Shown here in pieces: positions 44,801 to 57,784 of a DNA stretch of 64,000 nt. The DNA lies in the NCBI GenBank assembly GCA_011523735.1, contig WTGB01000097.1, positions 62,001 through 126,000 of the forward strand. The letters run 5' to 3'. The translations under genes were made by a program, and so were the position numbers. The notes under the pieces are model-generated. The model had not been told where the DNA came from. It worked only from the letters and a program-made list of their open reading frames with translations, and did not search any database. Position 1 is the first letter of the stretch. Every line of letters starts with the position of its first letter. This stretch comes from Chloroflexota bacterium (lineage in GTDB: Bacteria > Chloroflexota > Anaerolineae > Aggregatilineales > Phototrophicaceae).

Positions 44801-45766
44801 TCAGCGGGAGAGGATTTTGGCGAGATCGAAGTATTCGGGTGTGATTTGCCGCGTTCTCGCGGTGCTTTCTTCGAGAGGGACCGGGGTCTGTTCGCGGCCG
44901 ACGCGGGCGACCATCATGCCGGTTTCGCCGCCGAGGAGCAGTTCCACCGCGTAGACGCCCATGCGCGTCGCCAGCAGGCGATCAAAGGCGGTTGGGCTGC
45001 CGCCGCGCTGGGTATGCCCGAGGATCGTCAGGCGGATCTCGAAGCCGATATGCTTTTGCTCGAGGAAATGCGCCAGCTCAGGTCCCTGGTAGGGCGCGCC
45101 TTCGGCAAGGACGGCGATAGCATGTGATTTGCCGCGGATATAAGCGTCTTCGAGCGCGACGGCGATTTCGTCCATGGTGACGCCATTTTCGGGAGTGACG
45201 ACGATTTCGGCGCCGCCGAGGATGCCGGCCATCACCGCCAGGTAGCCACAGTCGCGCCCCATGACCTCGACGACAAAGGCGCGATTGTGCGAGGTCGCGG
45301 TGTCGCGCAGGCGGTCGACGGCATCGAGAATGGTATTGAGGGCGGTATCGACGCCGATGCTGGTATCGGTGCCCCAGATGTCATTGTCGATGCTGGCCGG
45401 GATGCCGATGACCGGAACGTCCATCCGGTGCAGCGCCAAGGCTCCGCGCAGGCTGCCGTCGCCGCCGATGACGATGACGCCTTCGATGCCGTGTTCATTG
45501 AGGCGGCGCCTGCCCTTGCGCTGTCCTTGTGGGGTCTTGAATTCTTCGTTGCGGGCGGTCTGCAGGACGGTGCCGCCGCGCTGCAAGATGCCACTGACTT
45601 CGCGGCTGCTAAGCAGCGCGATATCACCGGCGAGCAGACCTTGATAAGCCTGCCTGATGCCGTAGACCTCGACATTCCGGTCCAGCCCGGCGCGCACAAC
45701 CGCGCGTACCGCGGCATTCATGCCGGGCGCGTCGCCACCGCTAGTTATAACGGCGATACGTTTCAT
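44801..45766 (-). CDS. pfkA: ATP-dependent 6-phosphofructokinase
   Basis: 321 residues. The N-terminal VITSGGDAPGMNAAVRAVVR, GGDGSLRGALALH, the catalytic Asp region IPASIDNDIWGTDTSIGVDT and VEVMGRDCGYLAVMAGI are those of bacterial PfkA. The Gly of GGDGS (in place of Asp in GGDDT) and the GTD following IDND favour ATP over pyrophosphate as phosphoryl donor. It performs the committed step of glycolysis. The usual PKTIDND/PGTIDND is PASIDND here, a mild change. About 200 bp upstream, towards dnaE, show no gene. Confidence 0.95.
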   Translation of the reverse strand: MKRIAVITSGGDAPGMNAAVRAVVRAGLDRNVEVYGIRQAYQGLLAGDIALLSSREVSGILQRGGTVLQTARNEEFKTPQGQRKGRRRLNEHGIEGVIVIGGDGSLRGALALHRMDVPVIGIPASIDNDIWGTDTSIGVDTALNTILDAVDRLRDTATSHNRAFVVEVMGRDCGYLAVMAGILGGAEIVVTPENGVTMDEIAVALEDAYIRGKSHAIAVLAEGAPYQGPELAHFLEQKHIGFEIRLTILGHTQRGGSPTAFDRLLATRMGVYAVELLLGGETGMMVARVGREQTPVPLEESTARTRQITPEYFDLAKILSR

Positions 45767-45964
45767 CGTGGCCGACTCCGCTTGATAAAAGCCGCGCTGA
45801 CAACCGCGTATGTCGCAGGTCGTGCTGCACGGTCACTTGAGTATTTTAATCACTATCGTGGCGGCTTTCCAATATGAAAGATTTAAGCCTGTGTAAAGGA
45901 ATTCGGAGACGGAAGAGGCCTTTCCAATATTCGCCTTGTGCGGACATTTTCCAGAAGCCGGGCA

Positions 45965-48900
45965 CTACGGCGATTCGTCTTCGATGAGGTGTTCATCGCT
46001 GCCGACTATCTTTTTCAGATCGGCGCGGAGCGAATCGCAGATATTGGTTGTTTGCCCGGGAAAGGTCAGCGGCTTAGAGATATCGCCACGACGGATAATG
46101 ATTTTGAATTGGTCGATGCCGGGATACTTAATCAGGATGTTGTGAATGCGGACCAGCTTGCGCCGGTCTTTTTCGGGATCGTCGCTTGTTTCCAGGACGA
46201 CGGCAATGCCGCGTGGCTTTTGATCACTTGGCGCCGCTTCATCCGGCATGGTCAATTGACCGTCGCCGTTGACCCATTTGGGTTCTTCGTCGGTTTTCGA
46301 TTCCGGTACGGCTGCTTCGGCTGCGGCGGTTGGAGCGAACTCCACAGCGGGATCGGCGAAGGCGGCCGCCTGCATGTCGGGCGGTGGCATGTCAGGCGGC
46401 TCGTGGTAGGACCCTGCTTCTCCGTTCAGCGGCGCCTCAGCCGCGAGCGACCAAGCTGGGTCGCCGTCATCATGCGCTTCTGGCAGGCGGTCAGCAGCGG
46501 AGGCGGATCCAAAATTGACTTTGACGTCAGCGGCAATAATCTGCGGGTCACCGCGGCTTTCATCGTAGCGGCCGGTGACCATAACGATTTCGCCTTCGAC
46601 CAAAGCTCGCGCACTTTCGCTGGCGGATGCGGCATCAGCCAATGCGGCGGTCACTTTATCGTAGGTGCGCGGGAAGAGGACGACTTCGATGATGTCGGCG
46701 CTGTCGTGCCAGTCTTCGAGGCTGAGCACAGCCATCATATCGCCGCGGCTGGTAGTGAGCTTGCGGAGGCTCGTGATTTCGCCGGCGATACGGACAGTTT
46801 CCGGTCTCGGCGCCGAAGCGCTCTTGAGATCAATAATCGAGTGCAGGTTCTGGCTGGCGAAGACATGCCGATGACGGTCGACGGGGCGGCCCGTAAGGTA
46901 GAGACCGAGCAATTCTTTCTCCCATTTGAGCAGTTCCCGGGGACCGTATTCTTCGATATGTTTGAGGTTCTTGAGCAGGGCATCATCGGTGGTGTCTGAT
47001 GCGTCAAACATGACCATTTGGCCGACTTCCTGGTCGCGGTGATAGCTGCTGCTGTAGCTGACGATGGCGTCCAAAGCCGCCAAGAGCGTCGCGCGTGTGC
47101 CGAACTTGTCCAGGGCGCCGACTTTGATCAGGCTTTCGAGGGAGCGCTTGCCGAGGCCGCGCATGTCTACGCGCTGGCAGAAGTCGACGAGGCTGGCGAA
47201 AGGCGCTTCGCCGCGCTGCTCAATGAGCGCTTCGAGAGCGCGGGCGCCAGCGTTCTTGACCGCAGCCAAGCCGAAGCGGATGCCGCGCGAGCCATCCGAC
47301 AGCGTTTCGATATCGAAGTCAAGTTGGCTGTGATTGACATCGGGGGGCAAGATTTCTATTGCCAGGCGGCGGCATTCTTCCAGGAAGGTCGAAACTTTGG
47401 ACAGGTCATCGCGCTGAACACTCAGGAGCGCGGTCATATATTCTTCGGGATAGTGGCATTTGAGGTAGGCGGTCTGCACGGTGATAACGGCGTAATCGGC
47501 AGCGTGGGGTTTATTAAAGCCGTAGTTGGCGAAGAATTCGATCATGTCAAAGATTTCTTCGGCGGTCTCTTCGGGGATGCCGTTTTTTGGTCCGCGCTCG
47601 CGGAAAATCGCGCGGTGCTTGTTCAGGTCTTCGGGTTTTTTCTTGGAGACGGCGCGGCGCATCAGGTCGGCTTCGCCAAGCTCGTAGCCGAAGAGCGCCC
47701 CGGCAATCTCCATGATCTGTTCCTGATAGACGCAGATGCCATAGGTTTCGCGCAGGATGGGCTCAAGCCTGGGATGGATGTTAGTAATTTCTTCTTCGCC
47801 GTGCATGCGCCGGCAGTATTGGGGGATGAATTCCATGGGACCGGGACGAAAGAGGGAAATGGCGGCGATGATGTTTTCGAAGACACGGGGCCGCATTTGC
47901 CGCAGCATCTGCTGCATGCCGCCGGATTCCACCTGGAAGACGCCAATGGTCTCGCCCCGCCCCATCATGGCGAAGGCATCATCAAGCATAGCGCGCTCTT
48001 CATCACTGGCGGAATCATGCCGATAGGGCAAGGTGTCGAAGTTGTAGTGGATGCCGCGGTGGCGTTTAATCAGTTCACAGGCTTTGCGCATGATGGTGAG
48101 AGTGGACAAGCCGAGGAAATCGACCTTGAGCAAGCCGATAGCTTCGGCGGTTTCCATCGGGAATTGGGTGACAGCCTTCAGCGCGCCACCGGAGGGGTCC
48201 TTGCCGGTGATGCGATGCAGGGGCACGAGCTCAACCAGGGGGCGGTCAGCGACGATGACGCCAGCGGCATGGGTGGAAGCGTGGCGCGTCATGCCTTGCA
48301 ATTCGATGGCGGTATCGATCACCCGTTGCAACTCGAGATCACTATTGTAAAGATCGCTCAATTCGGGACTGGCTTCGACGTAGTCGCGGATTTTCTTTTG
48401 ACGGGCTTCACCGGGGATGAGGGCGGCGGCGCGGTTGATCTTGCCGAGATCGACATCGAGGGCGCGCCCAACATCGCGGACGGCGGCTTTCGCGCCCATC
48501 GTGCCGAAGGTGATGATAGCGGCGACTTTGTCTTCGCCGTATTTCATGGCGGCGTAGGCGATCATTTCGCCGCGGCGGTCATCGGGATAATCGAGGTCGA
48601 TATCGGGCATGCTGATGCGCCCGGGGTTGAGGAAACGTTCGAAGAGCAAGCCGTTCTGAATCGGATCAATGTTGGTGATACCGAGGCTGTAGGCGACCAG
48701 GCTGGCGGCGCCGGAGCCGCGTACATTCCACCAGATATCGGCATTGCGAGCAAATTCGCAGAGGTCCCAGACGATGAGGAAATAGGTATCGAAGCCCATG
48801 CTGTGGATGATGTTGAGCTCACGTTCGATGCGCTCGGTGAAGATGTCGTCCTGCTGCCAGGCAGCGCCGAAGCGCCATTCCATGCCGATATGAATCAAGT

Positions 48901-49825
48901 GACGCAGGTAGCTGTGTTGATCGAAGCCGGGGGGCGCTGGGAAGGCGGGCAAATGATAGCCCTTGGGGGCGAGATCGATGTCGGTCATCTCGGCGATTTT
49001 CAGCGAGTTGGCAAAGGCTTCGCTGATCAGATCATCCGGCAACGCGGCGAAAGCGGCGCGCATCTCCTCAGCGGATTTGAGGTAGTAGCTGTTGAAGGGT
49101 TCCATGCGCATGCGGTCAGGATCGGATTTCAAGGCGCTGGTTTGGATGCAGAGGAGGGTGTCGTGCGCTTCGGCGTCGTCGTGGTTGACGTAATGCACAT
49201 CGTTAGTAGCGAGCAATTGCACAGGACTGTGCCCGCTACGGCGGTACTCACAGAGCCAACGGTTTAGGCTGTCTAGCGCCGGGATATCACGGGCTTGCAA
49301 TTCGAGGTAGAAGTTGTCAGCGCCGAAAACATCATGATACCAGCCCACCAACTCGCGGGCGGTTTGGTCATCGCCATTGGCGACCATACGCGGGATCTCC
49401 GCCGCGAGGCAGCCGCTGGTGGCGATGATGCCCTCGGCGTGCTCCGCCATGAATTCCTTGTCAATGCGGGGGCGATAGTAGTAGCCCTCAAGTTGCGCGG
49501 CTGATGCCATCTTGAGCAGATTCTGGTAGCCGGTCATGTTCTTTGCGAGCAGGAGCATGTGGTAGGGGCTGCGGTCGAGGTGGGGGTCGCGGTCGGTCAT
49601 GCGGCGGCGGGCGAGATAACCTTCCATGCCGATGACCGGTTTAATGCCGGCCTCTGTGCAGGCGCGGTAAAAGTCCAGCACGCCGAACATGACGCCGTGA
49701 TCGGTGATGCCGAGGGCGGGCATTTCCAGCTCTTTGGCGCGCGCCACAAGCTCTTTGATGCGGCTTTGGCCATCGAGCAGGGAGAATTCGCTATGGACGT
49801 GAAGATGGACGAAATCGCTGGTCAT
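45965..49825 (-). CDS. dnaE: DNA polymerase III alpha subunit
   Basis: 1286 residues. PHP domain at the N-terminus (FVHLHVHSEFSLLDGQSRI), palm with the catalytic acidic residues in SMPDIDLDYPDDRR, finger region (HASTHAAGVIVADRPLVELV), HhH and C-terminal OB-fold region (RIAGEITSLRKLTTSRGDMM). It is about 120 residues longer than E. coli DnaE. The excess is a low-complexity Pro/Ala/Asp-rich linker near 1130-1200, followed by a folded tail (GIAVVLETSDDPEKDRRKLV), as in several Gram-positive-like DnaE1 proteins. It is the replicative polymerase, divergent from mutM with a 130-bp gap. Confidence 0.97.
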   Translation of the reverse strand: MTSDFVHLHVHSEFSLLDGQSRIKELVARAKELEMPALGITDHGVMFGVLDFYRACTEAGIKPVIGMEGYLARRRMTDRDPHLDRSPYHMLLLAKNMTGYQNLLKMASAAQLEGYYYRPRIDKEFMAEHAEGIIATSGCLAAEIPRMVANGDDQTARELVGWYHDVFGADNFYLELQARDIPALDSLNRWLCEYRRSGHSPVQLLATNDVHYVNHDDAEAHDTLLCIQTSALKSDPDRMRMEPFNSYYLKSAEEMRAAFAALPDDLISEAFANSLKIAEMTDIDLAPKGYHLPAFPAPPGFDQHSYLRHLIHIGMEWRFGAAWQQDDIFTERIERELNIIHSMGFDTYFLIVWDLCEFARNADIWWNVRGSGAASLVAYSLGITNIDPIQNGLLFERFLNPGRISMPDIDLDYPDDRRGEMIAYAAMKYGEDKVAAIITFGTMGAKAAVRDVGRALDVDLGKINRAAALIPGEARQKKIRDYVEASPELSDLYNSDLELQRVIDTAIELQGMTRHASTHAAGVIVADRPLVELVPLHRITGKDPSGGALKAVTQFPMETAEAIGLLKVDFLGLSTLTIMRKACELIKRHRGIHYNFDTLPYRHDSASDEERAMLDDAFAMMGRGETIGVFQVESGGMQQMLRQMRPRVFENIIAAISLFRPGPMEFIPQYCRRMHGEEEITNIHPRLEPILRETYGICVYQEQIMEIAGALFGYELGEADLMRRAVSKKKPEDLNKHRAIFRERGPKNGIPEETAEEIFDMIEFFANYGFNKPHAADYAVITVQTAYLKCHYPEEYMTALLSVQRDDLSKVSTFLEECRRLAIEILPPDVNHSQLDFDIETLSDGSRGIRFGLAAVKNAGARALEALIEQRGEAPFASLVDFCQRVDMRGLGKRSLESLIKVGALDKFGTRATLLAALDAIVSYSSSYHRDQEVGQMVMFDASDTTDDALLKNLKHIEEYGPRELLKWEKELLGLYLTGRPVDRHRHVFASQNLHSIIDLKSASAPRPETVRIAGEITSLRKLTTSRGDMMAVLSLEDWHDSADIIEVVLFPRTYDKVTAALADAASASESARALVEGEIVMVTGRYDESRGDPQIIAADVKVNFGSASAADRLPEAHDDGDPAWSLAAEAPLNGEAGSYHEPPDMPPPDMQAAAFADPAVEFAPTAAAEAAVPESKTDEEPKWVNGDGQLTMPDEAAPSDQKPRGIAVVLETSDDPEKDRRKLVRIHNILIKYPGIDQFKIIIRRGDISKPLTFPGQTTNICDSLRADLKKIVGSDEHLIEDESP

Positions 49826-49958
49826 GTCGGCAGGCTCAAGATCGATTCGGGTGTTAATCGGTGAAGGATAGGCGTATTATAGCACTCGGCGACGCAAATC
49901 GTCCGCCTGAATCGAGACGATTGAGGCCAGCGAGAGAGCTAAGAAAGAACACCTGTCG

Positions 49959-50783
49959 ATGCCTGAATTGCCGGAAGTTGAGACTGTTGTAAGAGGCTTG
50001 CGGGAGCCGCTTGTTGGACGGCGGATTCTGTCGATGTGGCAGGATTGGGCGGCGACGATTCATTCGCCGGGTCCGGAAGAATTCTCGGCGCGGATCGCGG
50101 ATCAGAGGGTGAGAGGCATCAGGCGGCGCGGGAAGTACATCCTGGTTGATTTGGAACAGGATACGCTGGTGATCCACCTGAAGATGTCGGGGCGCCTGTA
50201 TGTCGCCGATGCCGCAGCGGAACACCAAGCCGACCGTTGGGTGCACGTGCGTTTTGATTTGGATAACGGGGAGCAATTGCGGTTTTCCGATTTGCGCAAG
50301 TTCGGGCGTGTGTACTTGACAGATGACGTAGCGAGTTTGTTGGCGCATCTGGGACCGGAGCCACTGAGCGACGCCTTCACGCTTGAGCATTTCCGCGCGG
50401 GTATGCAGAGGCGCAAGCGGGCGATCAAGGGACTGCTGCTGGAGCAAGAGCTGGTGGCGGGCATCGGCAATATCTATGCCGACGAGGCGCTGTTCCGCGC
50501 TGGCATTCATCCCGCCACCGGGGTTGATCGGCTGCGCGACGATGAGACAGAACGATTACATCGGACGATAGGCGCTGCGCTGTTGGCGGGCATCGAACAT
50601 GAAGGCGCGAGCATCAACTGGTATCGCAAGCCGGATGGCCAAAAAGGCGAGTCACAAGATCACTTTTTTGTGTATGGGCGGACGGGTCTGCCTTGCCGAA
50701 GCTGTGGGACGGCGATCAACAAGATACGCGTGGCGCAGCGGGGGACGCATTTTTGCCCGGAGTGTCAGCCGGCGCGGGCTTAG
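49959..50783 (+). CDS. mutM: Formamidopyrimidine-DNA glycosylase
   Basis: 274 residues. N-terminal catalytic Pro2-Glu3 in MPELPEVETVVRGLREPLVG, middle LRFSDLRKFGRVYL, helix-two-turn-helix LLLEQELVAGIGNIYADEAL, and the C-terminal zinc finger CRSCGTAINKIRVAQRGTHF-CPEC. It removes 8-oxoguanine and formamidopyrimidines and nicks the strand. Full length, no anomalies. It converges with an MBL-fold hydrolase gene across 49 bp that hold a CACAGAG repeat. Confidence 0.97.
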   Translation: MPELPEVETVVRGLREPLVGRRILSMWQDWAATIHSPGPEEFSARIADQRVRGIRRRGKYILVDLEQDTLVIHLKMSGRLYVADAAAEHQADRWVHVRFDLDNGEQLRFSDLRKFGRVYLTDDVASLLAHLGPEPLSDAFTLEHFRAGMQRRKRAIKGLLLEQELVAGIGNIYADEALFRAGIHPATGVDRLRDDETERLHRTIGAALLAGIEHEGASINWYRKPDGQKGESQDHFFVYGRTGLPCRSCGTAINKIRVAQRGTHFCPECQPARA

Positions 50784-50790
50784 GGAAATT

Positions 50791-50813
50791 GACCACACAG
50801 GGTACAGAGAAAA
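50791..50813 (+). repeat. CACAGAG-type repeat, copy 4
   Basis: GACCACACAGGGTACAGAGA then AAA, placed directly after the mutM stop just as copy 2 follows the CYTH stop. Confidence 0.5.
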
Positions 50814-50832
50814 TTTGTAAGCGGGCGCCGGT

Positions 50833-51705
50833 TCAGGCACCTATCTGATTGTCGTAGGCGAAGTCTACTGGCTGGATTTTGGGACGGCCGCGTTCGTCGA
50901 GGCTGAGGCGGCCGGCGGGCCTGACGATGTCATGCGGGAAGAAAAGCAAAGCATCGATTTCCAGCGCCCACCGCTGCCATCGACGCTTGGTCTCCAGCGT
51001 GATCAGCGGCTCGACATCGTAGGCGGTCATCCAGGCGAGTCGCTCGAAATGCACCGCCAGCGAAGCCAGATCGCAGAGGAAAGCGGCATGTTGGCCGGCG
51101 CTTTCGATGCGGATGCTCATGTGCGCCGGGGTGTGCCCGGGAGTGACGATCGCTGTGACGCCGGGGACGATTTCACAGTCGCCGTCGAGGAGTTTCAACT
51201 GACCCGACTCATAAAGCGGGATGTAGTTATCAGGCAGGTAGGTGGCGCGGGTGCGCTCATTGGGGCGGATGGCGTCTTCGTATTCGCGCCGCTGCACCAG
51301 GTAGGCAGCATTCGGGAAGGCTGGTTCGCGGAGGCCGTCCGCGTTCAGGCGGAAGTTGCCGCTGCAATGATCGTCGTGCAGGTGGGTGTCGATGACGATG
51401 TCGATATCGGCTGCCGCGATACCGAGTGCCGCTAGTCCGGCCTGGGTGCCGTCGTAATGGGTAATGTTTCGGCGCGCTCGCTGCGTTTCGCTGAGGCAGT
51501 TGCCAAAGCCGGTATCAATGATGATGTTGCGGTCCGCGGCGCGGACGAGCAGATTGTGGTTGGCGGATTTAATGAGGTGGCGATCGTCAGCGCTATAGTA
51601 ACGTGACCAAAGCACTCGCGGCACCAAGCCGAAAACGCCGCCCGGGTCCATATAGGTTGTGGCATCGTTGAAGAGGTAGATTTCTATGTCGCCGATGCGG
51701 AACAT
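50833..51705 (-). CDS. MBL-fold metallo-hydrolase
   Basis: 290 residues from ATG 51705; a TTG one codon earlier is also open. The metallo-beta-lactamase motif is DTHLHDDHCSGN, with further ligands His in VTPGHTPAHMSI and Asp in FLCDLASLAVH. The layout resembles quorum-quenching lactonase-like and Zn-dependent hydrolases with an extended N-terminus. The substrate is unknown. It starts 9 bp after the secA stop on the same strand, so read-through from secA is likely. Confidence 0.88.
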   Translation of the reverse strand: MFRIGDIEIYLFNDATTYMDPGGVFGLVPRVLWSRYYSADDRHLIKSANHNLLVRAADRNIIIDTGFGNCLSETQRARRNITHYDGTQAGLAALGIAAADIDIVIDTHLHDDHCSGNFRLNADGLREPAFPNAAYLVQRREYEDAIRPNERTRATYLPDNYIPLYESGQLKLLDGDCEIVPGVTAIVTPGHTPAHMSIRIESAGQHAAFLCDLASLAVHFERLAWMTAYDVEPLITLETKRRWQRWALEIDALLFFPHDIVRPAGRLSLDERGRPKIQPVDFAYDNQIGA

Positions 51706-51714
51706 CAAAGCGCG

Positions 51715-54522
<2,808 letters not shown>

Positions 54523-54619
54523 GGGTCCTCACGCAATCTGGATTGTCTCGCTAGAGTTGATTATATCATACGGGCTTTTATGGACTTTCGACGCAGGATC
54601 CTACAGATGAGTGCCTCGA

Positions 54620-55336
54620 TCAAAGTATGTTTTTGAGCCGACCAAGCAGCCTAGAAAACTGGCGGCGGAAAAGCAGATAGACGACGAAGACAAGCGCTGC
54701 GCCGACATAGAAGAGCAGTAAAATATCTTGGCTCTGCGCGGCCTGGCTGCCGACAAGCACGAAGATATAGGTCGGGATCAAGCCGCCGATGAAGGAGACG
54801 GCGATATAGACCGAGAGCCTGATATGCCCGAAACCGACGGCGTAGCTGATGAAATCGTAGACGGAAAAGAGCAGGAGGCGCGCCGCCAAGAGGGATTTCC
54901 AATCGTCGAGGTAGCGTTCGTAGAAGCGGTCAATACGCTGGAGAGCCTCGGCGCCGACGAAGCGTCTGACGATGCGCCGGCCCAAGAGCCGGGCGATCAA
55001 GACATTGATGGCGCCGCCAATCACCTCGCCCAGAACCGAGTATAAGGTGCCGGGAATCACGCCGAACAAGACACCGGAAGCGAACTGGATGGGACCGGCC
55101 GAGAGCGGGGCGAAGGTGAAGGTCAGCGCTTTGATGCTGACGAAAACCAGCGGACCCCAGAGACCGGCGCCGGCAATCATAAGTTGCAACTCGTCTATGC
55201 CGATGGCATCCACAAAGCCGTATAGCAGCGTCAATAAACCGAGGAAGCCAGCGCCGCTGATTAGCAAAGTGGGTGTGGAGATCGGAGCGACCGAATCGTT
55301 GTCTTTTGTCGGTATGGATGGTTCAGAATTATTCAT
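54620..55336 (-). CDS. VTT/DedA (TVP38-TMEM64-like) family membrane protein
   Basis: 238 residues from ATG 55336, which overlaps the prs stop by 8 bp; a longer frame would start inside prs. Six or so membrane helices surround the family core: APLSAGPIQFASGVLFGVIP and GTLYSVLGEVIGGAINVLIA, ending RLLGRRIVRRFVG. The domain is related to bacterial DedA flippases and eukaryotic VMP1/TMEM41B lipid scramblases. A role in lipid or small-molecule transport is likely but unproven. It is co-transcribed after prs. Confidence 0.87.
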   Translation of the reverse strand: MNNSEPSIPTKDNDSVAPISTPTLLISGAGFLGLLTLLYGFVDAIGIDELQLMIAGAGLWGPLVFVSIKALTFTFAPLSAGPIQFASGVLFGVIPGTLYSVLGEVIGGAINVLIARLLGRRIVRRFVGAEALQRIDRFYERYLDDWKSLLAARLLLFSVYDFISYAVGFGHIRLSVYIAVSFIGGLIPTYIFVLVGSQAAQSQDILLLFYVGAALVFVVYLLFRRQFSRLLGRLKNIL

Positions 55337-56411
55337 TGAAGAGGGCGCCGACGCTTCTGCCCTCATGAGCGCGCAAGATGACTTCACCAAGCAGAGGCGC
55401 GATAGAGAGCACGGTCATATTGGGCAGCTTCTTGTCGCTTGGGACAGGCAAGGTATTGGTGAAGATGATTTCACGCAGATCGAGCGAGGCAAAACGCTCG
55501 TAGGCGGCCTCGGAAAAGAATGGATGGGTAAAGGCGAAGAGGACGTCACGCGCTCCGCCTTCACGAACGACATTGACGGCTTCGACGATGCTGCCAGCTG
55601 TGTTGACCTCGTCGTCGACGAGCAAGACATTCTTGCCTTCAACATCGCCGATCAGAGAGAGAGCCCGTGGATTCTCGGCATTGTCGACGCGGCGTTTTTC
55701 GACGAAAGCCAACGGTACGCCCAGCGTCTCTGCCCAGTTGCGGCCCTTCTTGGCGAAGCCCAGGTCAGTCGCCACCACGACCAAATCGCTCAATTCGCCG
55801 CCCCGCAGCTTCTGCAAGAGATAATCGCTCAAGAGGTGCAGGGCGGTGAGGGCGTCGCCGGGGATGTTGAAGAAGCCCTGGATTTGGCCCGAATGCAGAT
55901 CAACGGTCATGTAGCGATCAACGCCGGCGGTCTCGATCATGTTTGCCACGAGCCGGGCGGAAATCGGCACGCGCGGCTGATCTTTCTGATCTGAGCGCGT
56001 ATAGCTCATATAGGGAACGACCAGGTTGATGCGCCAGGCGGAGTCTCGTTTGAGCGCGTCGATCATGATCAGCATTTCCATGAAGTTGTCGTGCACCGGA
56101 GAGGCCATGGTTTGCACGAGATAGACATCTTTGCCGCGGACACTCTCTTCGAGTTTGATGAAGATATTCTCGTTGGAAAAGACGGCGCGGGTATAGGCGC
56201 CCGGTTTGATGTTGTATTCGGAGATGCTGCAAATGTATTCGACTATCTCGTTGCCCAAGTCTTGCGAGGCGCTGCCGCAGAATACTTTCATCGAGCCGAA
56301 ACGCATAGTCGATGAAAACTGCAGTTCTTCCTGGTCGTCGATGCTGGCTGGCTCCGGGTGGAATTTGGCGCCAGGCACTTTCACCAGGTCTGTCATTTGC
56401 ATCTGCTTCAC
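55329..56411 (-). CDS. prs: Ribose-phosphate pyrophosphokinase
   Basis: 360 residues. The canonical enzyme begins near MKVFCGSASQDLGNEI, so there is an N-terminal extension of about 37 residues if GTG 56411 (GGAG upstream) is used. An internal ATG just before that block (MRFGSMKVFCG) is an alternative start. Substrate motifs: YMSYTRSDQKDQPRVPISAR, the flexible-loop region TVDLHSGQIQGFF, and the PRPP-binding LLVDDEVNTAGSIVEAVNVV. It makes PRPP for nucleotide, His and Trp synthesis. It lies between the meaB gene and the VTT gene on one strand. Confidence 0.93.
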   Translation of the reverse strand: MKQMQMTDLVKVPGAKFHPEPASIDDQEELQFSSTMRFGSMKVFCGSASQDLGNEIVEYICSISEYNIKPGAYTRAVFSNENIFIKLEESVRGKDVYLVQTMASPVHDNFMEMLIMIDALKRDSAWRINLVVPYMSYTRSDQKDQPRVPISARLVANMIETAGVDRYMTVDLHSGQIQGFFNIPGDALTALHLLSDYLLQKLRGGELSDLVVVATDLGFAKKGRNWAETLGVPLAFVEKRRVDNAENPRALSLIGDVEGKNVLLVDDEVNTAGSIVEAVNVVREGGARDVLFAFTHPFFSEAAYERFASLDLREIIFTNTLPVPSDKKLPNMTVLSIAPLLGEVILRAHEGRSVGALFNE

Positions 56412-56426
56412 AGTAACTCCAGGGCG

Positions 56427-57389
56427 CTACTTCAAGTGGCGTACATTACGCTTAGCCAGCAGCGCGTCCACAGCGGCTTGCGGATCGATTTCGCGCGCGG
56501 CTATGCGTTTGATGATACCAGCAAGTTCGGCAGGCGGGGTAGAGTCAAAGACGTGGAGGGCGATGGTTTCTTTCAAACGCGCCTCAAATTCGGCACGGAT
56601 CTGCGATTCCTGGTGGAGAGCGAGCAAGCCGTTCTCGTCGAGATAGCGCTGGTGGTCGATGAAATTATCGGCGAGTTCGTCGATGCCGGTTTTCTTCAGC
56701 GCCGATGTTAATAAGACCGGCGGCTGCCAAGGCGGCACATCGCTGGGCAACGATTTTGGAGAGTGACTCAATGCCAGCATGGATTGCAGCGTGCGCGCCG
56801 TCTGTACCGCGCCGGGCATATCACTTTTGTTGACCACGAGGATATCGCCGATTTCGAGGATGCCAGCTTTGAGGGCTTGCACGCTGTCGCCGCTGCTGGG
56901 GGCGACGACAACAGCGGTGGACTGCGCGAGGCGAGCGATTTCGACATCACTCTGACCGGCGCCAACGGTCTCGATGATGACGATATCAAAACCGGCGGCA
57001 GTCAGGACGCGAGCGACATCTTGCGTTGTCCAGGCTAAGCCACCGAGATGACCACGACTCGCCATGCTGCGAATGAAGACGTCACGGTCGCCGGAGAGGG
57101 CTTTCATGCGGATACGGTCGCCGAGGATGGCGCCGCCGGAAAAAGGGCTGCTGGGGTCGACCGCCACGATAGCGATGCTGTGCCCGCGCTGCCGGAACAC
57201 TTTGGTCAGCGCGGCGACAAGGGCGCTCTTGCCGACGGCGGGCGCGCCGGTGACACCGATGAGAGCGGCATCAGCGTGGGGATAGAGCTGGGAGAGTTCG
57301 GCGGCGACGGATGCGCGGTCGGTCTCCACGGCGGTCAGGAATTTTGCCAGGGCGCGGCGATCGCCCCCGCGTATCCGATCAATGATCAA
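56427..57389 (-). CDS. meaB: MeaB/ArgK-family G3E GTPase, B12-mutase chaperone
   Basis: 320 residues. Walker [41 protein letters not shown], the switch region [20 protein letters not shown] and guanine-specificity NKSD in [13 protein letters not shown]. MeaB proteins load and protect adenosylcobalamin in acyl-CoA mutases. The start overlaps by 4 bp the stop of the B12-binding mutase subunit gene, an arrangement that supports this function directly. The IcmF family fuses the same three parts; here they are separate genes. Confidence 0.94.
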   Translation of the reverse strand: MIIDRIRGGDRRALAKFLTAVETDRASVAAELSQLYPHADAALIGVTGAPAVGKSALVAALTKVFRQRGHSIAIVAVDPSSPFSGGAILGDRIRMKALSGDRDVFIRSMASRGHLGGLAWTTQDVARVLTAAGFDIVIIETVGAGQSDVEIARLAQSTAVVVAPSSGDSVQALKAGILEIGDILVVNKSDMPGAVQTARTLQSMLALSHSPKSLPSDVPPWQPPVLLTSALKKTGIDELADNFIDHQRYLDENGLLALHQESQIRAEFEARLKETIALHVFDSTPPAELAGIIKRIAAREIDPQAAVDALLAKRNVRHLK

Positions 57390-57784
57390 GACGACGCTTT
57401 CACGACCAAGTCTCGGATGACGGAGACGATTTTGTCAAGGCGGGCGCCGGGACTAAAGATGGCGCTTATACCCTGATTGCGCAAGGTTCGCTGATCCTGC
57501 TCAGGTACGATGCCGCCGATGATGAGCGGAAGATCGGACATGTCGAGGGCGTTAAGCGCCGTCCGGACTGCAGGCACGAGGGTCATGTGCGAACCGCTCA
57601 AGATGCTTATGCCGACGATATCGACATCTTCTTGCAAGGCGGCTTCAGCGATCATTTCCGGGCTTTGGCGCAAGCCAGTGTAGATGACTTCCATGCCAGC
57701 ATCGCGCAGGCCCCGGGCGATGACTTTAGCGCCACGATCGTGACCGTCCAAGCCGGGTTTGGCAATCAAAACGCGAATGGGCAT
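57386..57784 (-). CDS. B12-binding small subunit of acyl-CoA mutase
   Basis: 132 residues from ATG 57784; a much longer open frame upstream has no conserved content. The cobalamin ligand motif DxHxxG is in [19 protein letters not shown]. It is followed by [15 protein letters not shown] (the S-x-L motif) and [13 protein letters not shown] (the GG motif). It binds adenosylcobalamin base-off/His-on and pairs with a large catalytic subunit, probably the gene at 40487, some 15 kb away. It forms an operon with meaB and prs. Confidence 0.94.
   Translation of the reverse strand: MPIRVLIAKPGLDGHDRGAKVIARGLRDAGMEVIYTGLRQSPEMIAEAALQEDVDIVGISILSGSHMTLVPAVRTALNALDMSDLPLIIGGIVPEQDQRTLRNQGISAIFSPGARLDKIVSVIRDLVVKASS

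Noticed and set aside
47018-49267. 749-residue open frame on the plus strand, opposite dnaE
   Set aside because: It is the antisense shadow of the GC-rich dnaE gene. It has no domain motifs, and the minus-strand frame is an unmistakable polymerase.
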